Assembly (NCBI RefSeq): GCF_048541585.1
Contig: NZ_CP183303.1
Coordinates: forward strand, 1,302,001-1,366,000
DNA: 64,000 nt
DNA from: Legionella_C sp048541585
GTDB lineage: Bacteria; Pseudomonadota; Gammaproteobacteria; Legionellales; Legionellaceae
Reading direction: 5' to 3'
Under the pieces are notes generated by a model. It saw nothing but the letters and a program-made list of their open reading frames with translations. It was not told where the DNA came from and made no database searches. This document shows positions 17,722-26,515 of this stretch, one piece after another (position 1 is the stretch's first letter; each line of letters begins with the position of its first letter). Made by a program: the position numbers and the translations under genes.

Positions 17722-18021
17722 TCATTCCCGCACAGATAGGAATTTATTGCTAACTAGGCGAATGTAACTGTTAATAAAGATTTTATTCTTCATTCTCGTG
17801 TAGACAGGAATCTATTACTGCCTAGGCAAAATACAAGCATGAAAATAGATTTCCGCCTACGCGGAAATGACAAGATTTTTGGAAAGAACAAAAGTTTTGG
17901 AATGGACAAAATTTTTGGAATGGAGAGGTTCTTGGAAAGGGTTACTTAAAGAGAATAACTACAGAAGCTAAATTTTTTCTCTGTCATTCCCGCGTAGGCG
18001 GGAACCTATTACTGCCTAGGC
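17722..18021. repeat. Cluster of REP-like palindromic repeats
   Basis: Four degenerate copies of a ~37-base unit of the type CATTCCCGCGTAGGCGGGAA followed by TCTATTACTGCCTAGGC: direct at 17722-17760, 17791-17827 and 17985-18021, inverted at about 17843-17873. Each can fold into a GC-rich hairpin, unlike the AT-rich surroundings. Between the last two, 17876-17940 holds about four imperfect 17-base tandem units built on TTTTGGAATGGACAAAA. No gene is seen here. Confidence 0.75.
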
Positions 18022-18172
18022 ACGCTGAGTGTTGAGAATAGATTTACACTAAATGAAGACAATGGTTAAAAACGTAAAGAATATAAAATATAATTAGGCA
18101 TGAGCGATACGGGAGTTAAGAATTTAATTAATTTAAACAAGATTATAATAATCATTTTTTGAGGAATTACCC

Positions 18173-18256
18173 ATGCTTGATAATAGTACTGGATACGAAC
18201 TTTTGAAGGTTGGAAGAGAGGGATGTGAATATAAAAGATTAAACGCTTTGCTATAA
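18173..18256 (+). CDS. Possible 27-residue peptide ORF
   Basis: ATG at 18173 follows GAGGAA at a good distance, with a TATAAT at 18144-18149, and encodes MLDNSTGYELLKVGREGCEY plus seven residues, ending exactly at the 3' end of the convergent NTPase gene. The ribosome site is stronger than those of many real genes here, but the length is too short to be sure. No homology recognised. Confidence 0.3.
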   Translation: MLDNSTGYELLKVGREGCEYKRLNALL

Positions 18257-18829
18257 CATCTGACTAATTCGCTTAACTCTTTCTTCACGCGTACCCCAAA
18301 GCTCAATAAATTGAGGCGCTTGTTCTAACGACAGTATCTGATATCTATCCTTAAAATAGATATCTTTAAAAAAAGCATCGACTTCTGCACGGTAAGATTT
18401 ATCTATAGGACGAATACCATCATCTTCAATAGCAACTAAGTGATTTTCATTAATAGAGATAAAAATTAATAGATCAATAAATTGTAGTGCTTCTTTAGTA
18501 GGTGCAATTAGGCTTTCAATAAATTTTATATCTAAATCGGTTTGCTTGTAAGTTTCGGTATACAAAGAATACGCAATATAATCTATTGGGCTGCGATCAA
18601 AAATTACATTACAGCTGGCATCTTGATATTGTTTAAGGCGACTTAAATTATAATAAAATTGAATACCGTTGCAAAAGCGTGTGGAATCCTTACCAAATTT
18701 GATATCATAATTAGCACGTAGAGCACGGTAGGGTTCTTCTTCTAGCTGATATTCTGGATGCTGTTTAACAAAATCAGCAACAAAGGTACTTTTACCTAAT
18801 GAATGTGATCCGGAGACAGCAATTCGCAT
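18251..18829 (-). CDS. P-loop NTPase/kinase (AAA_28-like)
   Basis: A 192-residue protein. Walker A is GSHSLGKST near the N-terminus (residues 7-15), and the central DRSPIDYIAY resembles the DR(S/G) motif of NadR-like and deoxynucleoside-kinase-like P-loop kinases. The overall pattern (short, single domain, Walker A at the very start) fits AAA_28-type ATP/GTP-binding proteins, which may phosphorylate small metabolites. The substrate is unknown. It is monocistronic, followed by the REP-like region. Confidence 0.75.
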   Translation of the reverse strand: MRIAVSGSHSLGKSTFVADFVKQHPEYQLEEEPYRALRANYDIKFGKDSTRFCNGIQFYYNLSRLKQYQDASCNVIFDRSPIDYIAYSLYTETYKQTDLDIKFIESLIAPTKEALQFIDLLIFISINENHLVAIEDDGIRPIDKSYRAEVDAFFKDIYFKDRYQILSLEQAPQFIELWGTREERVKRISQML

Positions 18830-18973
18830 AATTGTTCTTGAAAATGACGTTTGCTTTTAATTATAGCAAGTTAGCAAAAACTATTATTAATTGACGTCCT
18901 TTTAAGTTTCCTGTAATAAGCTAAGTCTTATTGCGACAGCATGCATAAATATTAATATAAATTAGCCTAAAGT

Positions 18974-19966
18974 ATGAATAATAAAATTGTTGTTAGGTCT
19001 TATCAGGAAAGTGATGCCACTGCATTAGCAGCTATTTATTACCACACTATACATCAAATAAATAGCCAGCATTATTCAGTTGAACAAATTAATGCTTGGG
19101 CGCCAGCCTCTTCATTGCAGCCTGATGTCTGGAAAGCGAAATGGCAAAAATTATTACCATTGGTAGCTATTGATGAAGGAGAAATTATTGGTTTTGCCGA
19201 ATTTGAGTCCAATGGACACATAGATTGCTTTTACATTCACCATCAATATCAAGGGCAAGGAGCAGGTTGGGCATTAATAAAAGCTATTGAAGGTCGCGCT
19301 CAAAATGAGCAAATTCCACGCTTATATGCTGAAGTTAGTATTACCGCAAAACCTTTTTTTGAGCGCTGCGGTTTTAGTGTTTCTAAACAGCAAAAAGTAC
19401 TTATTCGTGGTGCTGAATTAACTAACTATAAAATGGAGAAATGGTTAAGCGCTAACACTATAACAATAACAGCATTAACTGAAGATAAAATCCCAAGTGT
19501 AGTGGCCGCTTTTAAGAAGTCTAATTGGACTATAAAATCGGCAACTTTGTTTGAGCACTATCTTTTAGAGCAGCAACAACAACAGCGTCTTATTTGGTTA
19601 GCCTATTGTGGTAACTATTTTGCAGGCTACATAACCTTGAAGTGGGAATCGTATTATCCACCATTCTACCAAGATAAAATTCCTGAAATTATGGACTTAA
19701 ATGTATTACCTAAATTTAGAAATATAGGTATTGGCTCTTTACTTTTAGATAAGGCAGAGCAGGAATGTGTATTAAGAAGTAAGCGAGTAGGCATTGGTGT
19801 AGGCCTTTATGCTGATTATGGTCCAGCACAATATTTGTATATCAAGCGTGGTTATCTTCCAGATGGGCGAGGTGTTACTTATAATTATAAAGCTACATTA
19901 CCAGGCGAAGATTATTGCCTTGATGATGATTTAATTCTTTGGTTGACGAAAACCTTAAAAGATTAA
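18974..19966 (+). CDS. Tandem GNAT acetyltransferase (two domains)
   Basis: A 330-residue fusion of two GNAT N-acetyltransferase domains. The first (about 1-155) has acetyl-CoA motif A in YIHHQYQGQGAGWALIKAIE and resembles YafP/PhnO-type proteins; the second (about 160-330) has motif A in LNVLPKFRNIGIGSLLLDKA. Both acetyl-CoA loops (Q/RxxGxG) are intact, so both may be active. The substrates are unknown. Three GNAT-encoding genes are clustered here (18974-21058). Confidence 0.82.
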   Translation: MNNKIVVRSYQESDATALAAIYYHTIHQINSQHYSVEQINAWAPASSLQPDVWKAKWQKLLPLVAIDEGEIIGFAEFESNGHIDCFYIHHQYQGQGAGWALIKAIEGRAQNEQIPRLYAEVSITAKPFFERCGFSVSKQQKVLIRGAELTNYKMEKWLSANTITITALTEDKIPSVVAAFKKSNWTIKSATLFEHYLLEQQQQQRLIWLAYCGNYFAGYITLKWESYYPPFYQDKIPEIMDLNVLPKFRNIGIGSLLLDKAEQECVLRSKRVGIGVGLYADYGPAQYLYIKRGYLPDGRGVTYNYKATLPGEDYCLDDDLILWLTKTLKD

Positions 19967-20026
19967 GAAGATAAATGCCTACAGCCATATAAGGCTCGTA
20001 AATTTTATCTGGTCTAAAGAATTAAT

Positions 20027-20521
20027 TTACTTATAAAGAAGTGCCATAAAAATTAAATCTTCGTAGACACCATTTATATAAACACCATTTTTATGAATGC
20101 CTTCAGTTACAAAGCCAAATTTTTTATAAAGGGTAATGGCTGGTAAATTATGTTCGCGGGCGGTTAGCTCAATACGTGTTAATCCTTTTTCCTTTGCTCT
20201 ATCTAAAGCTTCGCGCATTAAATGGCTACCAATACCTATACCTCGGTAAGGTGCTAAAATACCGATTCCTAAGACACCTCGGTGAGCAAAAATAGGGCGA
20301 TCTAAGCCCGTAATGTCACACCAGCCAACAACTTTACCCTGGGCTATAGCAACCACATGTGGCCAATTATTACGAATATTTTCTAAAACATAAGCTCTAG
20401 TTGTATGAATGGATGGTGCTTCTAAAAAGGCTAGATACTTATGTTCACGAGCTACACTATCAACTGCTAACCAAAACCCCTCGATATGTTCTTTTTGAAT
20501 AGAAACGATTTCATAATCCAT
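20027..20521 (-). CDS. GNAT acetyltransferase
   Basis: A 164-residue single-domain GNAT. Motif A is GIGILAPYRGIGIGSHLMRE and motif B ends YKKFGFVTEGIHKNGVYING, typical of RimI/phosphinothricin-acetyltransferase-like proteins. The ATG follows GAGAGG at a good distance and lies 15 bases after the stop of the upstream acetyltransferase gene on the same strand, so the two form an operon. The acceptor substrate is unknown. Confidence 0.83.
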   Translation of the reverse strand: MDYEIVSIQKEHIEGFWLAVDSVAREHKYLAFLEAPSIHTTRAYVLENIRNNWPHVVAIAQGKVVGWCDITGLDRPIFAHRGVLGIGILAPYRGIGIGSHLMREALDRAKEKGLTRIELTAREHNLPAITLYKKFGFVTEGIHKNGVYINGVYEDLIFMALLYK

Positions 20522-20536
20522 TTATACCTCTCAAGA

Positions 20537-21058
20537 TTAAATACAATTTCTTAATAGCCATAGCTCATGGTTTTTTAAATGGCGGTAAATTGGTTTAAAT
20601 CCCGCTTTACGATAACAGGCAATGGCCTGATAATTATTTAAATCAGGTGTAACTAGAACATTATCAAATTCTAGAGCAATAAACTGTTTAATTAGTATTT
20701 GTAATGCTTTTGAGCCTATACCTTGATTAAGTTGAGAAGGCTCACCAATATACATATCAATAGCTGCAAGTTTAGGTGGTAGGCGATTTAAATAAATATC
20801 ATCATTAAAATCACGTACATTATAAAATTGCAAGTAACCTACAGGCTGATTATCTGCTTTTATAATATAAGCCTTAAGGGGTTTTTTTTGTTGATTAACG
20901 TATTTATAGCCTTCTAGGTAGGTACCATATTTTTCCCAGATAAGGGCTAAATTCCAGTCAATATCACTATCCCACCAAGCTTTAACATGAGGGGCTTGCA
21001 GCCACTTTAACAAAAGTGGCAGATTAGGTTTGGAAAGTGGCTTTAAGACAATATTCAT
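20537..21058 (-). CDS. AAC(6')/AlcB-like GNAT acetyltransferase
   Basis: A 173-residue acetyltransferase whose landmarks line up with aminoglycoside 6'-N-acetyltransferases and the related AlcB/IucB siderophore acyltransferases: LLLKWLQAPHVKAWWDSD near the start, PVGYLQFYNVRD, IDMYIGEPSQLNQGIGSKAL with motif A, and NNYQAIACYRKAGFKPI. It could acetylate an aminoglycoside-type amine or a hydroxylamine such as N6-hydroxylysine, which would tie it to the hydroxylase 5 kb away; neither is proven. First gene of a two-gene operon. Confidence 0.78.
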   Translation of the reverse strand: MNIVLKPLSKPNLPLLLKWLQAPHVKAWWDSDIDWNLALIWEKYGTYLEGYKYVNQQKKPLKAYIIKADNQPVGYLQFYNVRDFNDDIYLNRLPPKLAAIDMYIGEPSQLNQGIGSKALQILIKQFIALEFDNVLVTPDLNNYQAIACYRKAGFKPIYRHLKNHELWLLRNCI

Positions 21059-21201
21059 AAGAATGAATTTATTTTAATTAACCTAAATTTTCAAGGCAAA
21101 GCATATAAATTTAGCTTTAAAATTAATTAGTTTATACGCTTGATTAACAGAAAATTGATTGAATTGATTTTAACATAGCAATTTTTAAAATTGTACAAAT
21201 A

Positions 21202-21230
21202 TTGACTTAATTTTTCATTAATTGTACAAT
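21202..21230 (+). promoter_or_regulatory. Predicted promoter with flanking TTGTACAA palindromes
   Basis: TTGACT (21202-21207), 17 bases, TACAAT (21225-21230) fit a sigma-70 promoter. The motif ATTGTACAA occurs at 21190-21198 and as ATTGTACAAT at 21221-21230, so a palindromic site flanks and overlaps the promoter. Transcription from here would begin near 21237, which favours the internal ATG at 21260 as the start of the next gene. Confidence 0.5.
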
Positions 21231-21259
21231 AAGTAATGCTTATCGTTTTGGAAAAGAGT

Positions 21260-22687
21260 ATGAGAGCCCCAGTTGAAAACCCTTTAAGCCCTCAGGAAAT
21301 TTATTTTTTACAAAGTCTAAGATCTAACACAATGAGAGTCAATGGAAATGTTATTGTTGATGCGTATGGCAGACCGTTCAGTGAAGCAGGCTTCTTTCAA
21401 CATAGTGGTCTAAGCGACGTAGAGCTAATTTATATTTTTAGATTTTTTGACCATAAGGAGGAGCTAAGCAAAAAAATATATAATTACTTAACATTAAAAT
21501 TAACGCGTGATGGCGCCTTAATTTCTCCTAGTCCTATTATTATTTTAAAATCTGTAGATTTTACAGTCAATTCTATAGTTAAAATTTTATCCTTTGGGCC
21601 ACCAGGTATCGAAACTTTAGATAAGGTATTAAATTTACTTTCCAAGCCTCAAGTTTCTAATCTTATTCAACAACATCAAAGTATATTTGGTAGGGAAAGT
21701 GCTGGAGTACTGATTTTAAATTTAGCCCAAGAATTCGGTTGCGAAAATACTGATAAAATTTTATTAAGTGATCAGCAAGGTGCGGCAAAACTAAATTGTA
21801 TGATAAATTTACTAGCAAATCCTGTGTCTTGTGATTTTATTAAGACTTACCGCAGTATGTTCGGTGAGAGAAATGCCGCGATAAAAATTGCAAGTTTAGC
21901 TTCTCAACCTAATAAAGTGCGTCATTTAAACTTTTTAACGTGTTTATTAGCTCACAAAGAATATGCAGAATCTATAAAGTATAATGCTCATTTAAGTTTT
22001 ATAGTAGATTATTTAAGTCAATTAAATAATCCTAATGAGTTACCCGTTATAAAGTCTGATACGGATTTTAAAATGTTCGTAGGAAAAGCTTATGACGCTG
22101 TAATGGAGCTTGAGAGAGAGCGAGTTTGGCAGGAGCTAACCGGACATTTATCAGTAATTCAGCCTGTGGCTCAAAGTTACCCGCAAAATAATGTTTCTAG
22201 TACTCAATCTATAATACCTACAAATAGCGCGCCTAACAACTCAACATCATCGCAAGTTAATATTGTAGAAATTTATCCTCCAAAAGAAGACATTGAGGAG
22301 AACGAGTTTTTAAATATAGTTAAAAGCCTTAGCAATGAGCCAGATAAATTTCCATTTCCAGAGGGAATAACTCAAGAGGAAAGTACAAACCTAAGACAAA
22401 CGCCAAGTGTGACAAGCCCTATGTCAAGATTTAACCGGGGTCGATCAAATTCACCTCTTTTTAGTAATAATCCTGGCCCTGGCAGTGAAAGAAATCAGTC
22501 TATTGTGCCAGTAAACAATCAATCTAATCCTGGCCCTGGCAGTGAAAGAAATCAGTCTACTGTGCCAGTAAATAATCAATCTAATTTAGGTCAAACTTGG
22601 TTATCATTCTACAGTCAGCCGACTCAAAACAATAATGATCAATCATCTATACCGCCAGTATATAGAACACGTAACCCTTGGGAATAA
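21260..22687 (+). CDS. Orphan protein with a C-terminal 19-residue tandem repeat
   Basis: I chose the ATG at 21260 (MRAPVENPLSPQEIYFLQS) because GGAAAAGAG precedes it and the predicted transcript starts near 21237; an in-frame ATG at 21236 would be nearly leaderless. The 475-residue protein has a helical N-terminal ~300 residues and a disordered Asn/Ser/Pro/Gln-rich tail. Within the tail the unit NPGPGSERNQSIVPVNNQS occurs twice in tandem (DNA 22469-22525 and 22526-22582, nearly identical). No known domain, signal peptide or membrane segment. An effector-like protein is possible, but function is unknown. Confidence 0.6.
   Translation: MRAPVENPLSPQEIYFLQSLRSNTMRVNGNVIVDAYGRPFSEAGFFQHSGLSDVELIYIFRFFDHKEELSKKIYNYLTLKLTRDGALISPSPIIILKSVDFTVNSIVKILSFGPPGIETLDKVLNLLSKPQVSNLIQQHQSIFGRESAGVLILNLAQEFGCENTDKILLSDQQGAAKLNCMINLLANPVSCDFIKTYRSMFGERNAAIKIASLASQPNKVRHLNFLTCLLAHKEYAESIKYNAHLSFIVDYLSQLNNPNELPVIKSDTDFKMFVGKAYDAVMELERERVWQELTGHLSVIQPVAQSYPQNNVSSTQSIIPTNSAPNNSTSSQVNIVEIYPPKEDIEENEFLNIVKSLSNEPDKFPFPEGITQEESTNLRQTPSVTSPMSRFNRGRSNSPLFSNNPGPGSERNQSIVPVNNQSNPGPGSERNQSTVPVNNQSNLGQTWLSFYSQPTQNNNDQSSIPPVYRTRNPWE
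22469..22582 (+). repeat. Tandem 57-bp coding repeat, two units
   Basis: Two in-frame copies of a 57-base unit differing at very few bases. The near identity at DNA level implies recent duplication, and copy number may vary between strains. Confidence 0.85.
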
Positions 22688-22870
22688 ATGTATGGTAGCA
22701 ATGACTAGCGAAATGAAAGGGTTCATTAATACAAAAAGGCTGGTCACTAAAATTTGTTTCGAATTTACTTATTTACCTGCTCCTTTTACAAAAGGGGTAG
22801 GTGAAATTACCACTACCTTTAAGAAATGTAAGTTTAGAGAAAAAGTACTTTTAAAAAACACCTACTAAAA

Positions 22871-23203
22871 TCACACCTTGCAATCTTCTAAATATCCAGC
22901 AGCCGAAGCACTACTAATCACAATAATTTTATTAGTGACCGGTGAGAAAACCTCTAACAATTGCAAAGCATCAGATTCAGTCATAGCAAGCATATCTATA
23001 ACTACATCCGGTTTTAATGCTTGTAGTGTTTTTTTGTATTAAATTAAATGACGCCTATCACCTGTAATTCGTTTTAATGAGGGAAATAGGTGAGTGTTAA
23101 ATTTATTTCGATTAAAAAGAGTTAGTTCATGCCCATTCTTAAGTAGTAAGTTAATTAAAAAGGGATCCATTAAATTAGTGCCGCCTAAAATTAAGATTTT
23201 CAT
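22871..23203 (-). pseudogene. Truncated NAD-dependent epimerase/dehydratase
   Basis: From the ATG at 23201-23203 the frame begins MKILILGGTNLMDPFLINLL, a Rossmann dinucleotide-binding start (GGTNxMxxxL) of an NAD-dependent epimerase/dehydratase, then FNRNKF and GDRRHLI. It meets an in-frame TAA at 23039-23041, after which the same frame continues in good homology-like style (LQALKPDVVIDMLAMTES ... IIVISSASAAGYLEDC) and stops at 22871. The full family is ~300 residues, so the gene is both interrupted and lacks its C-terminal two-thirds. A decaying gene. Confidence 0.75.
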
Positions 23204-23399
23204 CAATGATATGAGGATTAATTTAAAGTAATGGTTATTTATAAATCACTTTAAAGGTCATAAATTATCATTACAAGAACTATTTTAATATCGATTTATT
23301 TCATAAGCCAAACACTACAGCCTAATAACAAGAAAATTCTATTGCTACAAAGGATATAAAAATATAGGATTTTATATATTAGTGATTACCTAAAAAGTA

Positions 23400-25577
23400 A
23401 TGAAAAAAAAATTATCTTCCAGCAACTTAAATTTAACCTTGCAAGTTTTAGTTGGAAGCTTATTAGGTATTGTAGTAGGTCTTTTTTTTGGGCCTTATAC
23501 TAAAATATTGCGCCCCATAGGCGAAATCTATGTGATGTTAATGGAGTCTGTTGTTTATCCTTATATTTTTGCCTCACTTATTCACGGGCTTGGCTCCGTT
23601 ACACCACGAATTGCTACTAAAATCTTTAAAAAAAATTGGTTTTTTTATTGGTTTCTTATAGTTCTAAGCTTTTTTATTATCTGGTTTTTGTCGCTTGCGC
23701 TGCCTGAAAGTAATTCTTCTATAATTGGCTTAAATGCAACTAGTTCAAATTCCGTGCAAGGATTTTTAGAGCGTTTAATACCGAATAATTTATTTTCAGC
23801 ACTAGTTAAGAACTATATGCCAGCTATTATTGTTTTTTGTCTTTTTTTTGGCTTTGCGCTACAACATTTCAAAGAAAAAGAATCTGTACTTGAAATGTTA
23901 AATGCTGTTAAGAGCGCCTCATTAAAGATTTGGAATTGGATTATTTTAACTTCACCTTATGCCGCATTTGCCTTAGTTGCTTATACAACGGGAACTATTT
24001 CTTTTACTACCTTTGAGGACATCACAGCCTATTTGATTTTATTTTTTCTAGGTTGTTTTATTTTAACTTTTTGGTTTATTCCTTTGTTAATAATTAGCTT
24101 TATACCCTTAACTTATAAAGAAACAATGGTTTTACTGCGTGAAGCATTATTAATTGCTTTAGCAACAAGTTTATCAGTTGCAGCGCTACCTTATATTGAA
24201 GCTAGTACTAAATCTTTACTGGTAGAAAGGCAAAAGCAGTTAACTGGGGAAATGGGAAAGGTTACCGAAACAATTACTACTATGAGCTACCCTTTTGGCC
24301 AAATTGGAAATTTATTTTTATATCTATTTATTATTTTTGCTTCACTTTATTTTCAGCATCCTATTATTTTAGAAAATGTAGGTAAGATTTTTTTAATCAT
24401 ATTAACTTATTTTTCTTCACTTGGCTCACCCAGTTCAACTATAGATGCCGTTAGTTTCTTAGCAAATTGGACATTCCTGCCTAAGCAAACCACCAGTCTT
24501 TATGTTGAGTTGTTACCAATTACCCGTTATGGCCAGGTATTAACTTCAGTGATGGGTATGGCATTTATTAGTATAGTTGGTACGTTTGCTTATTTTAATT
24601 TATTACGAGTACGTTGGCGGTCGCTTGTTTTGTGTATGTTATCAACCGCTATAATCTTAAGCGCTTTATTTTTAATGGATTTAAAATCCAACTTCTTTCA
24701 TGCCATATCTAGAAATTCTTTTTTAACTTTTAGGTTATCGCCAAACCTTATTTCCAGCACCAAAGTCTCATTTGATCCTGCTTTTTTAACTAATATTTCA
24801 TCGCCAACAGCGAGTAGGTTGAGGCGTATACAGGAAACAGGCGTTTTACGAGTAGGATATAATGAACACATGATTCCTTTTGTGTATTTTAATGAATATC
24901 ATGAATTAGTAGGTTTTGATGTTGCTTTTATGTATGACTTAGCTCGAACTTTGGGAGTTGAGTTAACCTTTATTCATTTTGATTTTCCTAACTTAATTAA
25001 TGATATCGCTGCTGATAAGTTTGACATTGCTATTGGGTCAATCTATGTAATATCAAGTCGTTTATTAAGTGCAGCTTATTCGCAGCCTTATTTTCATGAC
25101 CAGCCAGCTTTTATTGTTAAAAAAAATAGAGTTAAAGACTTCAAAGATGTAGATTCAATTGCACAAATTAAAAATTTAAAAATTGCAGTTTTTAATGATC
25201 CAGTGATGATACCGCTTGCAAAAGAAAATTTTCCTAATGCTAAACTTGTTATCATACCCAATATGGATACACTACCAGAGTATCCTGATGTTGATGGGTC
25301 ATTATGGACGCAAGAACATGCGCAAGCTTGGGCCTCTGTTCATCCTGGTTATGCTTCAGTGACTTCCTATGGTTTAAAAAATAATGCTCCATTACTCATG
25401 GCTTATATTTTAAGAAAAGATGAGCAAGATTTTTTATGGTTTTTAGATTATTGGTTAAAAATAAAAGAAACAGACGGCTTTAGACATCAAGAGTACGAAT
25501 ATTGGTTACTCGGAAAACCCAGGCCTTCTAATGAACCGCGTTGGAGCATTATTCATAATGTCTTACATTGGGTATAG
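23400..25577 (+). CDS. Dicarboxylate:cation symporter fused to a solute-binding domain
   Basis: A 725-residue fusion. Residues 1-~430 are a DAACS/SDF-type Na+/H+:dicarboxylate symporter, with many membrane segments and GSPSSTIDAVSFLANW near the conserved C-terminal transport core. After a further TM at ~415-435, residues ~470-715 form a periplasmic amino-acid-binding protein domain (SBP_bac_3 type: ETGVLRVGYNEHMIPFVYFN, GFDVAFMYDLARTLGVEL, DIAIGSIYVI). Normally SBP domains serve ABC or TRAP systems, so a covalent link to an SDF symporter is unusual. Likely imports an acidic amino acid or dicarboxylate. Confidence 0.85.
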   Translation: MKKKLSSSNLNLTLQVLVGSLLGIVVGLFFGPYTKILRPIGEIYVMLMESVVYPYIFASLIHGLGSVTPRIATKIFKKNWFFYWFLIVLSFFIIWFLSLALPESNSSIIGLNATSSNSVQGFLERLIPNNLFSALVKNYMPAIIVFCLFFGFALQHFKEKESVLEMLNAVKSASLKIWNWIILTSPYAAFALVAYTTGTISFTTFEDITAYLILFFLGCFILTFWFIPLLIISFIPLTYKETMVLLREALLIALATSLSVAALPYIEASTKSLLVERQKQLTGEMGKVTETITTMSYPFGQIGNLFLYLFIIFASLYFQHPIILENVGKIFLIILTYFSSLGSPSSTIDAVSFLANWTFLPKQTTSLYVELLPITRYGQVLTSVMGMAFISIVGTFAYFNLLRVRWRSLVLCMLSTAIILSALFLMDLKSNFFHAISRNSFLTFRLSPNLISSTKVSFDPAFLTNISSPTASRLRRIQETGVLRVGYNEHMIPFVYFNEYHELVGFDVAFMYDLARTLGVELTFIHFDFPNLINDIAADKFDIAIGSIYVISSRLLSAAYSQPYFHDQPAFIVKKNRVKDFKDVDSIAQIKNLKIAVFNDPVMIPLAKENFPNAKLVIIPNMDTLPEYPDVDGSLWTQEHAQAWASVHPGYASVTSYGLKNNAPLLMAYILRKDEQDFLWFLDYWLKIKETDGFRHQEYEYWLLGKPRPSNEPRWSIIHNVLHWV

Positions 25578-25696
25578 ATAAAAGAGGTCTAATGAATCTT
25601 TCGAGGGTACTTAAATTTTAATTTATTGTGAATTAAAGCAATCAAAATTTAAAATTAAATTAAAAAGCACGTTAAGTAATTATAAAGAAGATAAAT

Positions 25697-25725
25697 TGCT
25701 GTAACTATTATAACTTGTTACAGCA
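25697..25725. terminator. Hairpin between convergent symporter and SDR genes
   Basis: TGCTGTAAC (25697-25705) pairs perfectly with GTTACAGCA (25717-25725) around an 11-base loop, between the convergent symporter and dehydrogenase genes. Likely a bidirectional terminator, although no long T-run follows. Confidence 0.45.
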
Positions 25726-25777
25726 TATGTAAAGATATCTAAGTTAAGCTAATTATAGGGTAGGTTGAATTTTTAAT

Positions 25778-26374
25778 TTATCCTACTTCATATACTTGAC
25801 CTGTTTGTGCTCCTTCAACACTTTTTGCAAATGCTTTTGCAACAGTTGCTGCAGGCACTGGGATAAAGCCTTTAAAAAAGTTACCATAACTATCCATTGA
25901 TTCAGCTAAAACAGTAGGACTTACAACATTAATACGTAAGCCTTTAGGAAGTTCAATAGCGGCAGCTTTCACAAAGCTATCAATAGCACCATTTACTAAT
26001 GCAGCTGCTACGCCAAACTTAATAGGATCGCGACTGATAATACCACTTGTTAAAGTAAATGAGCCACCATCGTTAATATAATCTATACCACAAGTAACTA
26101 AATTTACCTGCCCCATTAATTTATTATTTAATCCTAGTGCCCAGTTCTCAGAGGTAAACTCTCTTAAAGGGCCAAAATGAACTTGACCTGTTGTAGAAAT
26201 AACAGCATCAATCCTGCCTACTTCTTCATACATTTTTTTTATTGATTCTAAATCGCTAATATCAACTTGAATATCGCCATTATTTATACTGGCAATAATA
26301 ATTTCATGCTGATCTAATTCATTAACTACAGCTCGCCCTAAAGTCCCTGTGCCGCCAACAATTAATATACGCAT
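25778..26374 (-). CDS. Short-chain dehydrogenase-like protein without the catalytic Tyr
   Basis: A 198-residue Rossmann-fold SDR. The cofactor motif GGTGTLGRAV is at the N-terminus, and STTGQVHFGPL and the post-active-site segment IELPKGLRINVVSPTVLAES are in their expected places. Where classical SDRs have YxxxK, this protein has GVAAALVNGAIDSFVKAAA, so the Tyr is replaced. Short SDRs of this subgroup are known without the classical Tyr; the chemistry is uncertain. The ATG follows AGGAAAA. Substrate unknown. Confidence 0.8.
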   Translation of the reverse strand: MRILIVGGTGTLGRAVVNELDQHEIIIASINNGDIQVDISDLESIKKMYEEVGRIDAVISTTGQVHFGPLREFTSENWALGLNNKLMGQVNLVTCGIDYINDGGSFTLTSGIISRDPIKFGVAAALVNGAIDSFVKAAAIELPKGLRINVVSPTVLAESMDSYGNFFKGFIPVPAATVAKAFAKSVEGAQTGQVYEVG

Positions 26375-26515
26375 TTATTTTCCTAAATTTAATTTATAGC
26401 TTTTTGTTTCTAATAATAACGTATCACGTTAAGTGAAACTATATCTATAGATAACATTGCTCGCAAACGATAAAGCCAGAAAGGTTATAATAAAATAGCT
26501 AATTTTTAACTGCCA

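Noticed and set aside
17722..18021. CRISPR array
   Set aside because: The repeats are palindromic, differ from each other, occur in both orientations and have irregular spacing; no cas gene is nearby.
22469..22582. CRISPR or mobile repeat
   Set aside because: The units are in frame, exactly tandem and encode a low-complexity protein tail.
22635..22868. 77-codon plus-strand frame after the repeat-bearing orphan
   Set aside because: Overlaps the end of the real gene in another frame, has no ribosome site and no recognisable sequence.
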